DNA of 64,000 nucleotides from Stropharia rugosoannulata. Taxonomy: Eukaryota > Basidiomycota > Agaricomycetes > Agaricales > Strophariaceae. Every line of letters starts with the position of its first letter. The stretch's first letter is position 1. The stretch covers positions 3,038,001 through 3,102,000 of the forward strand of contig JANCIK010000002.1 in assembly GCA_028532985.1 (NCBI GenBank), in the 5' to 3' direction. Shown here piece after piece: positions 1 through 11,012 of this stretch. A program made the translations under genes and the position numbers. The notes beneath the pieces are model-generated. The model saw only the letters and a program-made list of their open reading frames with translations, was not told the DNA's origin and searched no databases.

Positions 1-2720
1 TTGTTGCCTACCTCGGCCGCAGCGCGGTGCCCCAGACGGGCAAGGCCAGGGGCGGGATTCAGGCTTTTGGCAGTGGAGTAGAGTATTTAGATTTAGCATG
101 TAACATCGATCCCAGCCTCGGAAACCGGGAACGACGCGAGGCGATATCCTCCTCGATCGTCCAATCGCCCAACGGGCCATTGTGCTCTCTATATCGGACG
201 CTCCGCCCCGGCTGGCTGTCTGGCTGTCCTCCGATGTCCAGTGTCATATGAATATGTCCTGCATATTGACAATAGCGAAGAACCTAAATTAGAGTATGGC
301 CATGGACAATGAACATATGTAGATCACTCCACGTAACGGCAGCCTGAGCCTGCGCCTTACCGCTTCCATCCACCCGGTCAGCGATGCACCGCAATTTAAT
401 TTACTCGCCCATGATCTAATACTATCTGTCTAGTGCCCAGTAACAGTAAAAGCATATGCCTATCCTATCGCATCCTGCCCCATACAGAGCATTATAGCAC
501 CTACTGATCAATCTATTTGCGTCTGCGTGCATCTGCATTCCCGAGCAGCAGCCTGCACCCCGGCTGGGCGCTTCTCTCGTTTCATGTCATGGCACCACGT
601 ATGCACGCACGTCAGCGGCATGCAAAAGGTAGAGTGAGTGAGCGTGCACCATAGATACGTGCCACGCCGAGAAGCGAGGGCGCCGCGTTGCCGCGCGCCC
701 GCGTTCGTACTAGTCTGCTTTGTAACAGTTGAAGGCTAAGTAAAGCGCGCGTGCACGCGTACCCGGTGCGGGGCGGGTGGCACGCTGTCTTTGGGCCCGC
801 ACCAGCGCGCGCGTCGGCGGACGGGACCCAGCGCGTACTAGCCCATTCCCCACCTCCCTTTCCAACCGCGCAATTCGCTTGATGGCGCGCTGAGGACCCG
901 GCACATGTTGGCGCCGGAGTGCATTCTCTTCTCTTCTCTTCGAATCCGCGCCTAACACCCAAAAACTTCGCACTCTATCGTGCTACGCGCAGTGCCAGGC
1001 ACTGGGCTCGCAGAAGCCGCGCCTGTCCAGAACGGGACGGGACAGGACATATCACAGGTTATCAAGTACGTACGTACGTACGTCCTGGCCTGTCCTGCAC
1101 GTCTTTACGGGAAGGGTAAGGATAAACGCCTGCGCTTACGCAGAGAAGCTCCTGCGTAGACCAGGTCCCCAAATACACCGTGCCACAGAAGACTCGTCTG
1201 TCCTATCGACGCGCGTCGGCCGCACAATTTGGAATCCTGGGTCCAGCTATATGGCGGTGCGGTGCCGCTCCCGTCCCATGCGTGGCGCCAACTTGACCGC
1301 ACTAGTTAGGGAATTAACATAACGGCTCTAAGTACAAGTCCCCGGCTCACGCCCCGGCTGCACTCGCTTTTCGCACCGCGAAACGCTTCCAATGTCGGTT
1401 CCTCCAAGCGCAGTCCTTCTCGACCTTGGGCCTGCCCCGCGTCCTACTTCACAGAACATTCTGTCAGTGCCTGGTGCGCTTGTTATCAAGGTTCACCCTA
1501 GGAACTGGCCCATCACAAGGTTATTATGGTTGCGCCTGGGTTCGCAAACTCCAGTTACAGTTACAATTATGTGCTATACCAGACAGCCCACTGTTAATTA
1601 TCCTTCGCAAGGTGTACTAGTATAACTTTCGTGTTGCTCTCTGCACCGCCCTGCCGAGGTTCCATTCCAATTGCCATTATAAACACAGACGCGGCGGCTT
1701 GCCAATGGCCGCAGGCGTCCTCCCAAGACACCGTCCGGATGCAAGGTGCCCCGTGTGACGTGCATACTTAGTAGATACATAATGCCACATAATAGGACGA
1801 CGGCCCCGACGAGCCCGAACTGATAGAGTATGGACTTACATAGCGCACTTACCTACACCAAGTGACAATATGTCAGTTCGACAATGACATACACCACCGC
1901 ACTGCGCCCATTCCAGCGTCCCGTGAAACTCACCCTGACAGGGACGTACACACGGTATATTGCCTATGACGCATTCTTTCCGTGCTTATCTGGGTTCTGC
2001 ACCGAGTCCGGAAGGCGCATAGCGATCAGCGCTGCGGTGCTGGAATGCCGGGATGCTGGCATCCCTGCCTTCACAGCGATCACCAGTCGCTGAATCGGTA
2101 TCATTATCAGCGGCATCAGGGAGCTGCAGGGAAACTATAGCAGGACACTGCCTGCCCATCTATGTAGACCTGCGCCTACTCGGCCGGGGAACGCAGAAGA
2201 CGAACACTATGACGTCGACACCAGTGCGCGAATGAAATTTAGCATCTATAATTCGTGCACACATGATATCAGCTATCTATGCTGCTGACTACAAATATGC
2301 ACCTCCTGGGAATGCGAAGCGAAGTCTAGGTCGTTATTAGATTTGCGAAGTCGGAATGGGGCAGTATAGATGGAGATTTGTGCAGGCTGTGGGGATCCTT
2401 CGGTATCCCTAAGTTGTAATCAGGCGAGCAATCGGTACGAGTATACGTATTTGCGGCGCGATGTTTTTGGCCGGCGGAGATCCTTCGCCTTCTCCTGGTC
2501 CTGGTGAGGTCACTCAGTCATGAGGTACCCCTGCGCGGCGACGGTGGGTACGTAGGTGTGGCAGATGACAATGGGTGGGTGTCTGTGGGCGTTTTTTGGC
2601 CTCGATCAGGGGGAAAGAGAGTGACTTGAGACTTGGAAGAATGCGGAGATGCGCTGCGGCGCTATGGGGACGCTGCGAGAGACCACGGAGCCGACACAGA
2701 AGACACAGACACCCGAGTAC
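1..2720. other. No supported gene; GC-rich intergenic stretch
   Basis: Only short, overlapping open frames occur here and none resembles a known family. The frame open from base 3 to 251 on the plus strand could be the 3-prime end of a gene lying outside the window, but its residues are not recognisable. Bases 660-860 are strongly GC-rich. A GTAC microsatellite lies at 1066-1083. The right end is probably the 3-prime flank of the GNAT gene that ends at 2721. Confidence 0.6.
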
Positions 2721-4029
2721 TCACGCAGAGCCTGACGTCGCCTGTGCATCCACAGACATACCGGACGGCAACGGAATGCGCAGGACCATCTTCTGGTGCG
2801 GCGCGCCGTCCTCATCGAATTCAGGGCCCTGTCGCAGAGACGTCATATCGGAGTACGTCCATGGTTGTACATAGAATAGACAGGGATGCCAGTTGTTTAG
2901 GGTTTCCCCAGGGTTTCAATCATTGTATCCCGGTACGAGTCGGTCCATTCGCCATTTGTGTTCACAAACGAACATGCATGTGCGGGTTCAGGTCGTATGA
3001 ACGTACGCAAACGGAGGCGGAGCGGATTGTGGCGAGATAAGATCGGGTGCGGGGGCATAAGCGATGGGAGAATAAGAATAAGAAGGCATAATAAGTATCG
3101 ATTCAGGCGGGCGCATGCATGGAAAAGGTTGCATTGTAATCAGGGCAAACGGGACGCACCTCCGAAACGTATCCTTGCCTGTGGTGTCGGATCCAACCAG
3201 CGGAGTAGGATCGGCAGAAGTTTGAGCATGCATGTAAGTGGGCGAGACAAAAATACGGTGTAGGAAGTCAAGGGCGTAGGGGAAGATTGGATCAGCGAAT
3301 GTGCGATACACGTTTTTTCATACATGTAAACGAACAGAAAAGACGCGGAAGCGTCGCGCGACACGCACGCGTACATGCGGAGGTATTTTTTTATAGCGAT
3401 GCCTCGAATGAATAGACATGAAGGGACGAAAGGCACTCACTTGGCATAAAACCCTTTTGCATGTATCTGCGAATGCAACTTAATCACCACCTCCTGCGGT
3501 CTCGTCCCCTGTGGCATCTTTGCCGCATTCGCCATAGCTTCCTCCAGGATCCATTCGTACAGTTGCCGTGTCAGTGCGGCTCCAAAACGATGCGCACGGT
3601 ATGGCGCCAGCACGCCGAACCTCGTAAGCTTGTAATACGACGCTCCGTGGGGGCGTGTCGCACGTATCGTCCCCACAGGGACTAGTGAAGGTGTAAGGCG
3701 GAGCAAGAAGTGGGCGGTGGATGGTTCCTCGTCATATCTAGAGCCGGAGATCACAGGATAAATTTTTGGCGCCCCAACTTGGAGACACCACCAAAGGGTG
3801 TGCGCAAGACGCAGCAGCTGATCATACTCACTCGTCAAATTCAGTTTCAAGGGGGAATCCTTGCTCAATATGGAAAATGGCGGTACGCTGGAGAGTTATC
3901 AGCGCTCCAGAGTCTAGGGGACAGCGGGATATCCAAGGGACATCAGCCAAGACAACGCACCAGATCGTAGCATTGCTGTTTTTCCTCCGGCGTCGTAGCA
4001 CGCACGATTTCGTACGTGGGCGCAAGCAT
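2721..4029 (-). CDS. GNAT-family N-acetyltransferase, five exons with a 19-nt micro-exon
   Basis: Predicted acyl-CoA-dependent N-acetyltransferase of 182 aa; the substrate is unknown. Exons read 4029-3961, 3887-3832, 3737-3441, 3178-3160 and 2828-2721, and all phases agree. The start is MLAPTYEIVRATTPEEKQQC. The N-terminal FHIEQGFPLETEFDE segment is typical of small YjcF/ElaA-like GNATs. The core reads VGTIRATR, then KLTRFGVLAPYRAHRFGAAL, which is motif A with the acetyl-CoA pyrophosphate loop RAHRFG. The C-terminus supplies the usual AKGFYAK / QGYVSE / GPEFDEDGAPHQKM block. The QGYVSE piece lies in a 19-nt exon between introns of 262 and 331 nt, far longer than other introns here. The final exon could also splice further at a GTATGT just before its end, giving a slightly different tail. 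It is not closely similar to the tandem GNAT pair at 13-17 kb. Confidence 0.85.
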
Positions 4030-7018
4030 CGTGTGGGCGTGAGTGGTGTGTTCGAAGGCGGCCTGCCCTTACTTATAGGATCGAAGAGCGATCGGCGGGT
4101 GCGTGGGCCGGTTGGTGAAGAGGCTCCGCAATGAGATTGAGTTGACGAAGGACTGATTTAGTAGTGATTTTGATTGCAGATGAGGGATTGCAGATGGATG
4201 CGGCGGCTTATGTCAAAATTATGTCAGGATCTCCTACACGAGGCGCTCCACGAGGCAGCAAGGATTCTGCGTCTGAGCGCTTAGATGATGAAAATATCCC
4301 CATACGTGGGGGATACTTCTTCCAGTACTGCAGCTGGATCTGACTCGCATACACGTATTTCTGGCTGTTGAAGATTTTCCATGTTATTGTTAGGTGTGGG
4401 TTTTCGCCCGCCGTTCTCGATATCTCGCCCTGTTGCCCGGTTCTCAGCCTTCTCGACCGGCAGTGATATACCGGTTGGTACCCGTCATCATGGAACCTGT
4501 TCAATCGATTCAGTACAATAGGTTGCGATGAAGAGGAAACAAAAGTACTTGTTAACAGAGGGATAGGTCCAGGAATAGTAGGCATCACTGGTGGTACCTC
4601 CTGATGGTTGTCTGTTTAAATATTCTGTTGCTTAACGCGTATATACAGCCATTAAGTTTCGAACTTAGCCTCTTGGGTCGGACTAGATACCCAGCTCGTT
4701 CATTTTCGAGTAGGTCTGGGAAGGGGGATCTACTAATACAGATGTGTTGAAGCTTGAAGGACCCGAGCTTAATCCTTGACGACTGCCAAACCACATTACC
4801 ACCTCTGTTTGAGGCGATTTAGCTGCATTCACGGCCGATACGAAGCACCTCACCAAATATGACCACTCCTATCCATTCATATCGGGGGGCTCAAATACCG
4901 AGCGGATCATCGTTATCGATGATCATGAAGCCGGTGAGCGGAGTGAAAGCTTCGTTGCAAAAGTCGTTTGATATTGAAATGCTTATAGGTAGTGGAAGTT
5001 AAATTCTCCAGAGAGTTTCTAAGCTCCCAAATCGCTATGACCTTGGCTAGTAACCATCGAAATGGTGCAAATGGGTCAATTCCTTCCGAATGTAGAGCGG
5101 GGCACTGATAAGTTGATGCTGTGTGCCCAGAGAAGATACGAGAGGCAATGACTGAGATACGTTTTAAGAAAAAAGAGCAAACATAGGCGTACCTGCCACA
5201 ATTCTGCTGGATACCTGTAGTCCACGCGAAGACCGAGGTACTAATCATTGACTGATCAAGCAGATTCGTCGCTGTGTTCTCGGCGAACAGGTCACCAATG
5301 TGGTCCTGAATGACAAATCATCTGAAAAAAATTGGCTAGCACTGAGCGATAGTTTACGGCGGCAGACTATAGTGAAGTAGCATGCATGTTGAACGTTGAA
5401 TTCAAGTTGGACAACAAGTATATGTGGCAAGTTGCTAACCTTATCAGGAAGGTTTGATCGGAGCTTATAATGCGGTGCTATAGAATGCCGAGCAAAGCTC
5501 TTAAGCGCAGTTAAGCGCCCGCAAAGCGCTTCCATATCACGCGCTAGGATTATGTGTCTTGATCACGGCCAAGCCCTCAGTAGGATTCATGTTGCCGATT
5601 TGTTCTCTCTGGCGCGTAGTGCTTTCGTACACGTATGTCAATAAATGTCTCGCTGTTGGCGAATACTTACTAGGCTGCACCACTTTTCATTGGCGTATAC
5701 ACCTAATATGTCTTCAAGTAGAGGAGCACCTATTTAACTTCAAAAGCAAAAGTACTACTACCTATGTATATAAATCATATGTGTCATCCGTGGTTTTTGT
5801 ATATTGAAAAAAAAAAACTAGTGTAATAGCAAGCAGGCATGAATGTTATCTAATCATGAATGTATGGGATTTGGGACTCTTCCAAGGGCTCAGAATGCAC
5901 GGTAATTAACTATGAAAGAAAGTAGTACACATCAACTACATTGTCATCATGTGCGCATACTATAAGGGCGCCAAATGCCTTAGAGTCTACTCAACTGAAG
6001 GTGCTGGCAGCTTTAATCTCAGTACAAATGTTTACGATTTACGGAGTACAATGTCGTCAAAGGTGGGCAAAGACGTTTTCAAGCCAGCTTATCTTTATGA
6101 ATGCTGTCACGGGCGAGCCAGGTCGGCCTGAGTCTCATTATGTTTCAACATGTTCACATGCAATTTGAATATTGCATTGTTCTGCGATCCTGAAAATCCG
6201 GAGCTCAGGGTTGCTGTAATCCACTGTCATAGAAGGGATATGAATCAACAAGCTTTCATTGCACATTGCAACGGACAATGCCATCGAGAGGCGGTATTAT
6301 GTGCTTCTTGTTACTCAATGCTCATAGACCGTGCGACTTTGCGCGTTTCCATTTAATTCATTAAGGCGTCCGCAGTACCGATCCGCTCTTATTGTTCACT
6401 AGCAGTTCATAGAGAAGTTTGTTACCAAGAAGCTTGACACATGTGACCAATGGTTTGCGGGAAAACATACAATCTCCGTTGGATGTGGTCACATTGTCTG
6501 TCGTTATCAGAGATAGATAGACCAGCTTTTAGGCCAACCAACGCTATGGGGACCAGTGCTGGACGATTCTGGATTCAAATTAATGGAATACTTATCGGAA
6601 GCAGTCAGCAGAGTTTCATTAAGATAATGGGCTCAGTGTCATAGCGCATTAATGAAAGCACGTTTTTCTGGGGATGAGAGGAGTCGGGAAACCAGTTGCA
6701 TCCTCGCGCTGTGCGTTCAACGTTGTGAAGTCTGAATCGGCACGCGGCACGAGCGCCACAAGTATGTTACGTAAGCAGACGAATGCGAGGCACGTGTCAG
6801 CTGTCACGTTTCGAAGTTTTCTAATTTCGCGACGCCGTGGCGGGCGCCGGGGACTAATATTTTGTGAGTTGTCCAAGGTTGTCCTTCAGTCGTAGGGCTC
6901 GCTAGGGCTTCAGCTCTTCACGTTCTCCTAACGTCACGCTCGGCTGTGCGTTTTAATGTGAGTGCGCGTTCTTACCAGTGAGTAGGTGCCAATAATTAAT
7001 TCTGAATGAAGTAGCCAT
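4030..7018. other. Gene-poor stretch, possible decayed coding remnants
   Basis: No intact gene is supported. On the minus strand, 5532 to about 5170 can be read as spliced coding sequence: MEALCGRLTALKSFARHSIA, a donor near 5438, an acceptor before GDLFAENTATNLLDQS, then a donor near 5195. It soon meets stops, and the frames between 4208 and 4900 do not join. On the plus strand, 6360-6645 reads as protein-like sequence (GCGHIVCRYQ, DDSGFKLMEYLSEAVSR) interrupted by several stops. Neither matches a family I know. These may be pseudogenes or transposon relics. Confidence 0.4.
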
Positions 7019-10000
7019 ATGGCGGAGCCCATCGCGGCAGGTGTATTGAACACGCTCTTCCAACCCCGTATACATCAGCTGGGCTCTTTATCACGAGTTG
7101 CACGTACTGCTAGTCAGTCTGCACTGAAATCCTCGACATTCTTCACTCCCGCTCCCCGCCCCGGAAAGCAAAGCGACAGGACTTTTGCTTCGTCAGTCAC
7201 TGTTGAACAGCATATTTTGGGATGTCAGGCTTGGGCGTGTCCGCCCTCAAAGCACGAGCTTTGGGGACAAGGTGAGTTACCTTTCATATATCATCACTAA
7301 TCAGCTTGTCGAATGACGCCCACTGTAGACGGTTCGATGCGCACGGCGCTAATGACTGAGCTCACGCCTGAGCGTACTCGCGGGGGCAGAACTAGGAAGA
7401 CGTCAAGCTCGAACCGTAACCGGATTACTAAGACTTTTGGAGGAGAGTCGTCTAGGCATTACCACAAGTCTGCCGCTGAAACCATCCGTTCTTCGAGGGG
7501 TTCCATTCAGAGGGACCCTCCTCCCCATGACATTGAAGAGCATTCGTTCCCCGTCAATGAGCCATCCCAGGATGACGAGCCCTATTACGATGATGAAGCC
7601 TCCGAAGATGAACTTTTCCAGGAGTACTCAGAGCAAGATGGTGTAAACAAAGATTATTTGGGCCAAAAACGTAATCGTAAAACTCCCAAAACATCCAAAT
7701 ATAATCCCATCAAGCGGAGGCACGTATTCCAAACGCATAGAGGGCATCAGATGACTGGGCAGTATAAGCAACTATTCACCGACCAAACATTCTTGCGGTG
7801 GAAGGAGAATGGGTATCTTCAGGGTAAACATCCTGAAGAGTTATTGAAAATGGCGAAGTTTCTTTGTGACGGTACAGACACACTATGCGATCCTGGCAAA
7901 CACGAACTCCTGGAACAGCGAGCACAAAATATTCTGTACCTAATGGAGCTAGTTAAAACAAATGCCTCGACTTCGACTGCGGTACTGGACCAAGAACAGA
8001 TAGATGCCGCAATTGCTCGGGCGTTGGCGTTTAGGGGAGAATTTGAAGAGGCACTATCCTTCCTGCGACGGCATGTGGAAGTTCACGGGCCCTCATATGC
8101 CAGGGCTCAGAGACGAATCAATATGTCGCTGTTTCATCAAGTTAACACTACGGCAGTACTGGCGGTCTCAGCCTATCGATCCCGCGAAGACGCGCTCCTA
8201 TTAATCTACGAATCCTTACATCCCCAATGGAAGCTACGCGAGGAGGGCTTCAAACTCTCTATTGACCAGGTTCTAAGCCACTTATTCGAAGACATCGATC
8301 TAGTGCCTCTGAAAGACCTCCAAGCTGACTGGGATCCCGCAAAACGTGCAGACTTCCTCGCCTTTCTTCATTCTGCTCTCAATGCCCTAGGCAAATTCGC
8401 CGAGGCATATCGTCTCATCATGAGTCGGATAGACATGCAGGAGTCTTGCGATTCAGCTCTTGTGGTTGATTCTATGCTTGGCTTACTCTCTCGAAGCCGC
8501 GTCAGGAAGGACGACCAGAAGAGGATGGCCTTGGACCTGTTTCGAACCCTACCCCTCGACACGCCCAATTATGCTTCCCTCCATAAACTTTTCGACGCAA
8601 ACCTTGGAATTCACCGATCGTTTGCTCGCAATATGATCAATGCAGCACGCTCAGAGTTTAAAAGGATCGGCGTGATTCCTGAGACGTATACTCGCTCAGC
8701 ATATATCCAATATCTGCGGCCCCCGGACTCCCCGCTAGCGGAGCAGGAGCAGGAGGAGGAACTGGTCGATAGGCCTTCAATATCCCTCGCAGTTGCCGAT
8801 TCCCTATCACTGCAAGAACAGGGCAAATATGCGACGGCAGAGGAAGCTTTCGAAGGCGAACACCCCAAGGGTCCTGACGGTATACGAAATCCACGACCGT
8901 CTGCGTCTGCGTATCTCTCCGTTGCTGTGGCCCTTCGAACGCTACGGGACCACGCAGGTATAGTTAAGTTGTGGGAGGACATGCAGGAACAATCTGTCGT
9001 CCCAGGCATAGACTTTCTCACCATCATCCTGGCCAGCTATCGCTCACTTTTTGACACCCAGGGGGTCCTCTCACTATTTTCCTATATGAAGGAGCACGGC
9101 ATGGAGGGAGATTGTCAGTTCTACACCGGACTTATGCGGTACTTCACCACCCGTATGGACTTGAAGGCTGTCGAAGACAGCTACGAATACGCTGTTTCTC
9201 AAGGGCTCGAACCGGATCACCTGATGCGCATGGCACTCCTGTCTGCCTATATGAAGTGCGGGCAGTGGAAGAAGGGGATCGCGATGTTCACCGAGATGAG
9301 AAAGGCAGGCGAAAAGCTCAATACGCGGATGTACAACGCCATCCTGGAGGGATGCGTTTACATGGGCGCGCCGTTCAAGACCGTGCTCCGCCTGTTCGCG
9401 CGCCTGGAGATGGAGGGCGTCATCCCGAACAAGTTCACATACTCGATCCTCATGCACCACGCCATGATCGGCGGGCACTGGACGTTCGCACGGTCGCTGT
9501 ACCATGATCTGCTTGGCATGGACCTGAAAAGGTCGAACATGGTCGAAGTCAATAAGCGCTACGTCGACATTCCGCTGCTCACCATCATGATCCGCGGGTA
9601 CCTGCGTGTGCAGAAGCACCCGGAGGCCAAGGCGATGATCGCCGAGATGAAGCGCCTCGGGCTGGAGTACACTGCAATCATCCACGCTTCCATCGCGCGC
9701 GCGTATATTGCCAGCGGCTCAGTAGAGGACGTTGAGCTGGCGGAGGACTACATCATGGACGTCGTGGCGGACCCGAACGGGTCGTGGCGGACGAACCAGA
9801 CGAAGCGGATGCGCAAGGACCCACTCGCGATGATGTACGCGCCGCTGCTCGCCGCGCGGACGAAGCTGAAGGACCTGGAAGGCGTCGAGCGGCTGATGGG
9901 CGCGTTCCTAAACGCGGGCGGGGTGCCGACGATCAGCATCCTGCGGCACGTGCTCGTTGCGTACGGCGACGCGGGGCAAATCGACAACTTCCGTCTCGTG

Positions 10001-10828
10001 TGGGGCCAGATCATGACGCTCGCGCTCGACTCGCGCGCAGAGGCGCAGCTGGACGGGGAGCACCGTATCACGTCGTCGATGCGCAGCATCACCGCGCCGC
10101 TCGACATCTACACGCGCACGATGTCGCGACACGGGCTGCACGCGGAGATGACGCGCACGTGGGCCACGCTCGTTGACGCCGACGCGGACTTTGACGAGCA
10201 CAACTGGAACTCGTACGTACACGCGTGTCTGCGCGCGGGTCTGATCGAGCGCGCGTTCGAGATCGTCGAGCGCATCATCCAGCCCAACTTCAACTACGGC
10301 CTGCGGAACCACTTCCGCGACGAGCTCGCGCCGGAGCTGCCGTACGACACCAAGCGCGCTGAGATCGAGCTCATCCGCGGTGGCCCGCCGGCGCGCCCGC
10401 TCATGACTGAGCTTCAGCGCAGGAGCGCGCAGCGTATGAACCGGGTGTCGAACCGCCGCGTCGAGTTCGTCGACACGCAGGCGATCGTGTCTGACTTTGC
10501 GTACCCTCTGCGCGCGCTGCGTAAGCTCGGGCCGGCGTGGTCGGACTGGCAGCCGCAGCCTGTGGTGCTCGAGGCGCTGCTCATGGCGGTCATGTACCTC
10601 GAGGACGGGCTGCCGCTGCGCGCGCTCCAGCCAGGCGAGAATATGCCATTCGACATCGCGGCGCAAGAGCTCGAGGACCGCAGCGTGACCGAGCCGCTGC
10701 TCGAGTTTCTGCTCAACAAGCACCCGCGCACGTTCCACCGCCTGCGGCGCTTCCGGTTCAAAGAGCGAGCCATTCTGGGCCCGCGCGGGTTCAGGGATAA
10801 GTACATCTGGTGCCGCAAACTGAAATAA
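7019..10828 (+). CDS. Pentatricopeptide repeat (PPR) protein, probably mitochondrial
   Basis: A 1250-aa protein made of two exons (7019-7271 and 7329-10828) separated by a 57-nt intron; the split Asp codon restores phase. Residues 1-80 are rich in Arg, Ser and Ala with few acids, and look like a mitochondrial presequence. Residues of about 85-200 are charged and low in complexity. From about residue 600 to 880 there are consecutive 35-residue helical hairpins of PPR type, for example FYTGLMRYFTTRMDLKAVED, MYNAILEGCVYMGAPFKTVL and TYSILMHHAMIGGHWTFARS; degenerate repeats continue to about 1000. PPR proteins bind organellar RNA and act in its processing or translation; the target cannot be read here. 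Third-position GC rises sharply after about 9200. No closer orthologue name can be assigned. Confidence 0.88.
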
Positions 10829-11012
10829 AGTAACAGATATACATTCTACAGACGGGGCGGGGGTGGTGGGGCGGGATAGCAGGACCGATAACAAAGAAGC
10901 AAGGATATACATAGCGGCAAAGGTAAATAGGGGGAGGGAGTGGTGTAAAGTAAGGGTGTGATAGGTGTTACAGAGGCCGTACAATGGGAAAATAGACGCA
11001 GCGAGTCGTCTA

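Noticed and set aside
9074..9685. 203-codon minus-strand frame
   Set aside because: Antisense to PPR repeats, which are clearly coding on the plus strand.
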